Shown piece after piece: positions 59,530 through 64,000 of a stretch of 64,000 nucleotides of DNA; positions within the stretch are counted from its first letter, which is position 1; each line of letters starts with the position of its first letter. This DNA comes from Akkermansia muciniphila (GTDB lineage Bacteria > Verrucomicrobiota > Verrucomicrobiia > Limisphaerales > BJHT01), in NCBI GenBank assembly GCA_945861535.1, contig CAMAUZ010000039.1:1-64000 (forward strand). The letters run 5' to 3'. The notes beneath the pieces were generated by a model. The model was not told where the DNA came from and did no database searches. It saw only the letters and a program-made list of their open reading frames with translations. Position numbers and translations under genes: made by a program.

Positions 59530-59579
59530 CGAGTGACGAGTGACGGGTGACGCGTCGCGGGTGACGCGTCGCGGGTGAC
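59524..59579. repeat. Heptanucleotide array at the helicase stop codon
   Basis: Eight perfect-register heptads: GAGTGAC x3, GGGTGAC, GCGTCGC, GGGTGAC, GCGTCGC, GGGTGAC. The helicase stop TGA (59527-59529) lies in the first unit. The following spacer to 59,897 holds no gene apart from the decamer array below. Confidence 0.9.
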
Positions 59580-59780
59580 GCGATTCGCCCGGTCCGCTGG
59601 ATTTGCGCTCAGTCACCAGCGGAGCGCGGCTTGGGCGGTTTGGAATCCGCAGCAAAAGCCGGTCAACTTGGAAGCGGATGTTGGAGCTGAGGAACCCGGA
59701 TAAACCCCGATAAACACGGATGAAAACCGGCTTTCGCAACCTTCGTCGCCGGGCGAACACCGCAACAAAAGACGCCCGTT

Positions 59781-59850
59781 CCTATCCGTGTCCATCCGTG
59801 TCCATCCGTGTCCATCCGTGTCCATCCGTGTCCATCCGTGTCCATCCGTG
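59781..59850. repeat. Decamer tandem repeat (TCCATCCGTG)n
   Basis: Six perfect copies of TCCATCCGTG (59791-59850) preceded by one variant unit CCTATCCGTG. Short related words (TCATCCGTGT) occur near 61,905-61,925. It lies in the spacer between the helicase and the prepilin gene. Confidence 0.95.
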
Positions 59851-59897
59851 GTTAAACACCTTTTTCCCGGTTCACCCGCCGCCGCCGCGGCTCTCCC

Positions 59898-60680
59898 TTA
59901 CTGCCGGTCCCACAGCGACCGCGAGTCGCCGACCGGATATTGGAGTCCGATCGCGCTTACGCGCATGTTCTCGGTGTGGCCGTCCACAAAGCCGGCGACC
60001 GTCCGCACATTGTGGCGGGGCACGATGCGCACGGGCAGGGAGTTATAGGCGCCGTCGCCCGGCACGCGGAAATACACGGCCGAGGTGTTGGGGGCTTCCT
60101 TCCATTTGTCCGGGTCCGGCTCCAGCGGGACCGTCACCGTCCTGACATCGGCAAAGATCACCGTGGCGCTGGGCTGGGCGATCTCCGATTCATGCGCGCG
60201 GGTGAGACCGGTGTAGGCGATGCCATTGGCCCCGCGAAAACTCATGCCGATGCCCAGCGGCTGCGGGCTGGCCCCGGGCAGCGTCGAGCTCCCGACGACG
60301 GTCGAGACCGTCTTAAGCGCCGGGCAATCGAAGATCTTCGGGTCGGTGATTTGCTTGTGGATCTGATAAATCGCGTCGTTCCACCACAGGTCGTTGGGAG
60401 CTGGCACCAGGCACTGGGCCACGGGCGGATCGCTGGCAATCCGGGGGCGGTGGAGGTTGAGAAAAACGCCGTCGTGGTCGTCGAGATACAGCCGGTTGGC
60501 CAGGGCGATCTGCTTGTTGTTGTTCAGGCATTTCGCGCCGAACGCCTTCTGCTTCGCGCTGCCCAGCGCGGGCAGGAGCATGCCCGCCAGAATGCCAATG
60601 ATGGCAATCACGACGAGCAGTTCAATGAGCGTGAACCCCGCGAGCGCGGCCCGGAAATCCGTTTTTTTGCCAAGCTTCAT
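59898..60680 (-). CDS. Type II secretion/pseudopilin-like prepilin protein, second
   Basis: ATG 60678-60680 ([20 protein letters not shown]) gives 260 residues. The prepilin motif is [20 protein letters not shown] from residue 15, with Glu at +5. [21 protein letters not shown] and the C-terminal [16 protein letters not shown] place it in the same PVC prepilin group as the gene at 29,060 (GFVDGH replaces FFADGH). It is exported and processed by PilD. Function unknown; no other secretion-system genes nearby. Confidence 0.88.
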   Translation of the reverse strand: MKLGKKTDFRAALAGFTLIELLVVIAIIGILAGMLLPALGSAKQKAFGAKCLNNNKQIALANRLYLDDHDGVFLNLHRPRIASDPPVAQCLVPAPNDLWWNDAIYQIHKQITDPKIFDCPALKTVSTVVGSSTLPGASPQPLGIGMSFRGANGIAYTGLTRAHESEIAQPSATVIFADVRTVTVPLEPDPDKWKEAPNTSAVYFRVPGDGAYNSLPVRIVPRHNVRTVAGFVDGHTENMRVSAIGLQYPVGDSRSLWDRQ

Positions 60681-60854
60681 AACGTGTGCAACCAACGTGA
60701 AAAGCCGGTGAAGACTCTTCCAACTGCATTCGTGTGACGGCCCGAAGCTGGCATCGCGCGGGGGCGAACACAACCGTTTCGCCGGGGCCATTCCCGTGGC
60801 CGCTTGGAGGCATGAACCGCGCCGCACGGGAGTTCGGCGCTCCGCCTTGGCCCG

Positions 60855-61727
60855 TCACCGCGCCTTGGCCTTCAAGTCCGCCTCCTCGTCGCCGAGCAGC
60901 AGTTCCAGCATCCGCTCCGGGCGGTTCAGAAAATCCTTCGTGATGCGGAAATGCTCGGTGTCGGCGTAGGCGATTTCGCGAATGCCCTGCTCGCCGAACT
61001 CAAGAATGCGCGCGTGCGGATACGCCAGCAGGATTGGCGAATGCGTCGCGATGACCAACTGGCTCCGATGATACACCAGCCGGTGCAGCAACGGCAGCAC
61101 GCTCAACTGCCGCTGCGGCGAGAGCGCCGCCTCCGGCTCATCGAAGAGATAGATGCCGCCGCCTTGCAGCCGGTTGGTGAGCAGGGCGAGAAAGGATTCG
61201 CCGTGCGATTGCCCGTGCAGTGAACGCCCTCCGTAAGCGCGAAACGGCGGCCCGCTGCGCGACTCCTCCTCCGCCAGGTCCACCTCCGTCGCGAGATTGT
61301 AAAAACTCTCGGCGCGCAAAAACCAGCCATCCGTCGCGCGATTTCCCATCGTCCGCTCGACCTGGATGAACTCATGCAGAATCGAATGCGTGGGATGCGT
61401 GCTGACCTGATGATCGCGGCTCCCGCCCTCGGCATTGAAACCAAGCTGGACCGCGATGGCTTCGAGCAACGTGGATTTCCCCGAGCCGTTCTCGCCGATG
61501 AAAAACGTGACCGCCGGATGCAACGCGAGCCGGTCGAGCGTGCGGACCGCGGGGATGTTGAATGGATAATTTTCAAACGACGGAACCGCCTCCCGCCTCA
61601 GCCGGATGCCCTTGAGGAAGTTGCCGCCCGCAAACTGCGGTTCGGCCTCCGGGCCAAGCGCCAGTCGTGATTGCTTCGGTCTCGGGGCGGGTTTCACGGC
61701 GCAAACAACGGACGCGACCCACGCCAA
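60855..61727 (-). CDS. AAA/ABC-like ATPase, COG3910 type
   Basis: 290 residues. FLKGIRLRREAVPSFENYPF is the diagnostic N-terminal strand; Walker A GENGSGKST (78-86); signature-like LHGQSHGESFL (170-180); Walker B YLFDEPEAALSPQRQL (193-208); H-switch IATHSPILLAYP. No TOPRIM domain, so it is not an OLD nuclease by itself. Such ATPases are often orphan and of unknown function; occasional defence association is known but there is no neighbour to support it here. The start at 61727 lacks a strong Shine-Dalgarno; residues 1-25 are not conserved. Confidence 0.85.
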   Translation of the reverse strand: MAWVASVVCAVKPAPRPKQSRLALGPEAEPQFAGGNFLKGIRLRREAVPSFENYPFNIPAVRTLDRLALHPAVTFFIGENGSGKSTLLEAIAVQLGFNAEGGSRDHQVSTHPTHSILHEFIQVERTMGNRATDGWFLRAESFYNLATEVDLAEEESRSGPPFRAYGGRSLHGQSHGESFLALLTNRLQGGGIYLFDEPEAALSPQRQLSVLPLLHRLVYHRSQLVIATHSPILLAYPHARILEFGEQGIREIAYADTEHFRITKDFLNRPERMLELLLGDEEADLKAKAR

Positions 61728-61809
61728 GCCAAAAAAAGGATCCCCAGATAGATTTCAATTTTTGCGGACGTTCGCGCCGGAACCGGGGTAACGAATAGCA
61801 CCTCCTTCT

Positions 61810-61842
61810 CCCTCTCCCCGTGAGGCACGAACGGGGAGAGGG
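61810..61842. repeat. Short hairpin CCCTCTCCCCGT
   Basis: CCCTCTCCCCGT (61810-61821) pairs with ACGGGGAGAGGG (61831-61842) across a 9-nt loop. It lies in the 228-bp spacer between two minus-strand genes. No T run follows in either direction. Confidence 0.6.
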
Positions 61843-61955
61843 GTGCCCCGCCACGGCAACCGGTTTCACCAGTGCGAAGCGCCGCTCGCCCCCGCCGCCA
61901 TCCGTGTTCATCCGTGTTCATCTTTGGTTTCCCAATTCCCGCTTCGGTGCTGGGG

Positions 61956-63350
61956 TCAAATCTGCTCGAAATACCGCTGCTTCTCCCAGTCCGTCACCGC
62001 ATCGCCGAACGCCCGCTCCTCCAGCCGCGCGTGGTGCGTGTAGAAATCCACCACGCCCTCGCCGAACGCCGCCCGCGCCAGCTTCGATTTCTCAAACAAA
62101 TCCGTCGCCTCCCGCAGCGAACTCGGCAGCCGCGTGAGCTGCGGATCCACATACGCGTTGCCCTGATATTCGGCCCCGCAATCCAGCCCCTCGCGCACGC
62201 CCGCCAGACCCGCCGCCAGCATCGCCGCGAACGCCAGATACGGATTCGCATCCGCGCCCGGCATCCGGTTCTCGATGCGAAACGCCCCGCCCTCGCCCAC
62301 CACGCGAAACCCCGTCGTCCGATTGTCCACCGCCCACGCCATGCGCGTCGGCGCCCAGCTCCCCGCCTGATACCGCTTGTAACTGTTGATCGTCGGCCCG
62401 AAACACAAACACAGTTCCGGCGAGTATTTCATCAACCCACCCAGAAACTGCCGGAACAGTTTGGAGCCGATGTCCCCAGTTCCTTCCTTCTTTGAACGTT
62501 GAGCGTTGGACGTTGAACGTTCCCCATTTTCCTTTGCGAACAGGTTCCTCCCGCCCTGCCACAGACTGATATGAACGTGACACGAGCTCCCCGCCTCACC
62601 CGCCGCCGGCTTCGCCATGAACGTCACCGACTTGCCATGCTGCTCGGCGATTTCGCGCACGCCCTGCTTGAAGAGCACGTGCATGTCCGCCATCGGCAGC
62701 GGCGCGCCGCAGGTGAAATTGATCTCATGCTGACCGCGCCCCCATTCGCCCTTGCTGCTCTCCACCGGCACCCGCGCGGCGCACATGCCATTGCGGATCG
62801 CGCGCATCAACGGCTCGTCGCGCGTCGGCTGCATCAGGTGATAATCAATCCGATAATCACTCGACGGCTGGAGGTCGCGATGCCCAACCATGTGCGCCGC
62901 GTGATAGCTCTGATTGAAGAGATAAAACTCCAACTCGCTCGCGCACAAACACGTCAGCCCCTGCTCCGCGAGCGCGTCCAGTTGCCGCCGCAACACCGAC
63001 CGCGGCGCCTCCGCCACCAACCCGCCGCCATCGCGCACCACGTCGCACAACACCAGCGCCGCGCCCGGTTGCCACGGCAGCACCCGCAGCGTCTCCAGGT
63101 CCGGCCGAAACCCGAAATCGCCGAAGCCCGTGTCCCAGCTCGCGACCTTGAAGCCATCGAGCGGGTCCATCGGCAGATTCACCGTGAGCAGATAATTGCA
63201 CCCGTGCGTGCCCTGCTTCACCACCGAATCGAGAAAGAAGTCCGCGCAAAACCGTTTGCCCACCAGCCGCCCAAACGGGTCGGGGAAGGCGACGAGCACG
63301 GTGTCGATGGCGCCGGAGCGGATGAGTGATTTAAGTTTCGCGAGGTTCAT
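61956..63350 (-). CDS. Glutamine-synthetase-family enzyme (gamma-glutamylpolyamine or related ligase)
   Basis: 464 residues. Beta-grasp N-terminal domain (GAIDTVLVAFPDPFGRLVGKRF) and GS catalytic barrel with CASELEFYLF, SSKGEWGRGQHEINF, FMAKPAAGEAGSSCHVHISLW, NSYKRYQAGSWAP and RIENRMPGADANPYLAFAAML, all GS motifs for metal, ATP and glutamate. The SSCHVHIS variant and length suggest a GlnA-like gamma-glutamyl ligase (PuuA type) rather than housekeeping GlnA. Residues ~275-298 (ENGERSTSNAQRSKKEG) are an extra loop encoded by a heptad array. No neighbour genes of a polyamine pathway. Confidence 0.88.
   Translation of the reverse strand: MNLAKLKSLIRSGAIDTVLVAFPDPFGRLVGKRFCADFFLDSVVKQGTHGCNYLLTVNLPMDPLDGFKVASWDTGFGDFGFRPDLETLRVLPWQPGAALVLCDVVRDGGGLVAEAPRSVLRRQLDALAEQGLTCLCASELEFYLFNQSYHAAHMVGHRDLQPSSDYRIDYHLMQPTRDEPLMRAIRNGMCAARVPVESSKGEWGRGQHEINFTCGAPLPMADMHVLFKQGVREIAEQHGKSVTFMAKPAAGEAGSSCHVHISLWQGGRNLFAKENGERSTSNAQRSKKEGTGDIGSKLFRQFLGGLMKYSPELCLCFGPTINSYKRYQAGSWAPTRMAWAVDNRTTGFRVVGEGGAFRIENRMPGADANPYLAFAAMLAAGLAGVREGLDCGAEYQGNAYVDPQLTRLPSSLREATDLFEKSKLARAAFGEGVVDFYTHHARLEERAFGDAVTDWEKQRYFEQI
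62493..62520. repeat. In-frame heptad array in the glutamine-synthetase-like gene
   Basis: Units TTGAACG, TTGAGCG, TTGGACG, TTGAACG (plus strand) in exact 7-base register. On the coding strand they give ERSTSNAQRS. The reading frame stays open across the array. Confidence 0.85.
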
Positions 63351-63808
63351 GGTTAGGAGAGTGGCAGATCCACGCAGCTCGTGCGACTACCTCCCGACGC
63401 CGAAGCTCGCCTGCTTCCTGGAGTTGCCTGACTCCGGCAAATCCCCAAACCAACGTGCAGCCTCCGCGGAGAATCGACGACGTGGATCATGCTCCGACCA
63501 TGCGACGGCCGAGAACCCGCGTCAACGCACCCGCGTCCGGCCCCGTGGGTCAGGCTTCCAGCCTGACAGTTCGGGCGGCATCCGTGCCGCCCGTTCCCAC
63601 GGCGAACGTGCGCCGCCCCGGAGTGCGGCCGTCCCCGGCCGCAGCGACATCCGCGCGCGCCGCGTTACCCGAATAAGTTCGCGCCTCTCTGCGCTCTTCC
63701 TTGCTGCGCCCGGAGACGGCGCATTCCCCTCGCAAGCCGTGGCGCGCAGCACTCCAGACCGGAGCCAGAGCTGGTCTTTCCAACCATCTCGGCCTGCACC
63801 CCTCCCCT
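63351..63808. other. Gene-free spacer with two palindromic repeats
   Basis: No gene. TCAGGCTTCCAGCCTGA and GGGCGGCATCCGTGCCGCCC hairpins lie at ~63,546-63,592. The 'GTGCGGCCGTCCCCGG' element (63616-63719) is the second copy of the 43,001 repeat, with arms CCGTCCCCGGCCGCAGC (~63629-63645) and GCTGCGCCCGGAGACGG (63703-63719). Confidence 0.65.
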
Positions 63809-64000
63809 GGGCGCATCTCACTTCCCTGCAACCTTCGGCAGGCACGGGTGCCGCGCTCAAAAAAACCTGCGGCGCCAGGCGCGGGGGCGTGGTGGGGCAG
63901 GCATCCTTGCCTGCCAGTTCGGGCGGCATCCCTGCCGCCCGTTTCCATGCCCGAGCACCCCCACGGAACTGGGAACACGGGGCAGGGATGCCCCGCCAAC
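63809..64000. mobile_element. Left part of a GGGCGCATCTCA-terminus hairpin element, cut by the window end
   Basis: GGGCGCATCTCACTTCCCTG begins at 63809. Cargo hairpins follow: GGCAGGCATCCTTGCCTGCC, GGGCGGCATCCCTGCCGCCC and CACGGGGCAGGGATGCCCCG; the first two are the words used by the 57,019 element. The right terminus and any duplication lie beyond the window. Confidence 0.5.

Noticed and set aside
57355-59760. 801-codon open frame opposite the helicase
   Set aside because: Shadow of the helicase gene; Gly/Glu/Val-rich with no motif.
59781-59850. Small protein of repeated Met-Asp-Thr-Asp-Gly-His-Gly on the minus strand
   Set aside because: The reading frame is only a consequence of the perfect decamer repeat; no ribosome-binding site or conservation argument.
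60855-61727. Defence-system reading of the COG3910-type ATPase
   Set aside because: No nuclease, TOPRIM or partner gene adjoins it; its neighbours are a prepilin and a metabolic enzyme.

Overview
The window looks like a GC-rich chromosome segment from a free-living member of Verrucomicrobiota, probably near the Pedosphaera/Limisphaera group. The evidence is a set of PVC-superphylum gene types: a DUF1549/DUF1553 (PSD1) cytochrome-like protein, a DUF1501 Tat-exported protein and a PPC-domain protein in one minus-strand cluster; DUF6797 and dehydrogenase-like beta-propeller proteins; paired DUF1080 proteins; two type II-secretion-like prepilins; and large secreted Ig/Calx-beta proteins. No rRNA, tRNA, CRISPR array, phage or transposase gene was recognised. 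The species assignment is inference.

Layout. 0-6 kb: the tail of a propeller/HEAT protein, a beta-hydroxyacid dehydrogenase and a two-gene NAD-dependent formate dehydrogenase. 6.6-7.7 kb: infC with a TTG start, an acidic tail and a tandemly duplicated 3' end with its terminator. 7.7-15 kb: the PPC / DUF4375-like / DUF1501 / PSD1 cluster. 15-19 kb: a DUF4197 protein, a RelE-like toxin with an AbrB-like antitoxin, and transketolase. 19.7-24.3 kb: fliD and two flagellin genes. 24.6-32 kb: an aldo/keto-reductase-like protein, two paralogous small Cys/His secreted proteins, two DUF1080 proteins, a prepilin, and an SDR plus enolase-superfamily pair that probably acts on a sugar acid. 32-38 kb: secreted M4 and M81 peptidases and MTA phosphorylase. 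38-46 kb: queE, a class III aminotransferase, rsmA overlapping a NUDIX gene, a GlcD-like flavoprotein, DUF2007 and PIN-TRAM. 46-64 kb: an orphan LolD-type ATPase, a DUF6797 protein, small membrane/secreted proteins, a GDSL esterase, a Calx-beta surface protein, a UvrD/PcrA-type helicase, a second prepilin, a COG3910-type ATPase and a glutamine-synthetase-like enzyme.

The most unusual content is between the genes. Many spacers hold arrays of short perfect hairpins arranged as nested inverted repeats. A 460-bp element between the two flagellin genes has terminal inverted repeats beginning GGGCGCATCTCAGT and is flanked by a perfect 9-bp direct repeat (GGGAACGAT), as expected for a transposed non-autonomous element. 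The same termini bound different hairpin cargo near 46.2 kb and 57.0 kb, and one terminus is present at 63.8 kb. Separate families include a fixed-length 129-bp element (three copies), a nested palindrome of about 300 bp (three copies), and a 30-bp inverted-repeat family near 24.4, 38.4 and 47.3 kb. A further class consists of degenerate heptanucleotide arrays, several of which start at or just after a stop codon. Two coding regions, the helicase and the glutamine-synthetase-like gene, carry such repeats in frame as apparent loop insertions.
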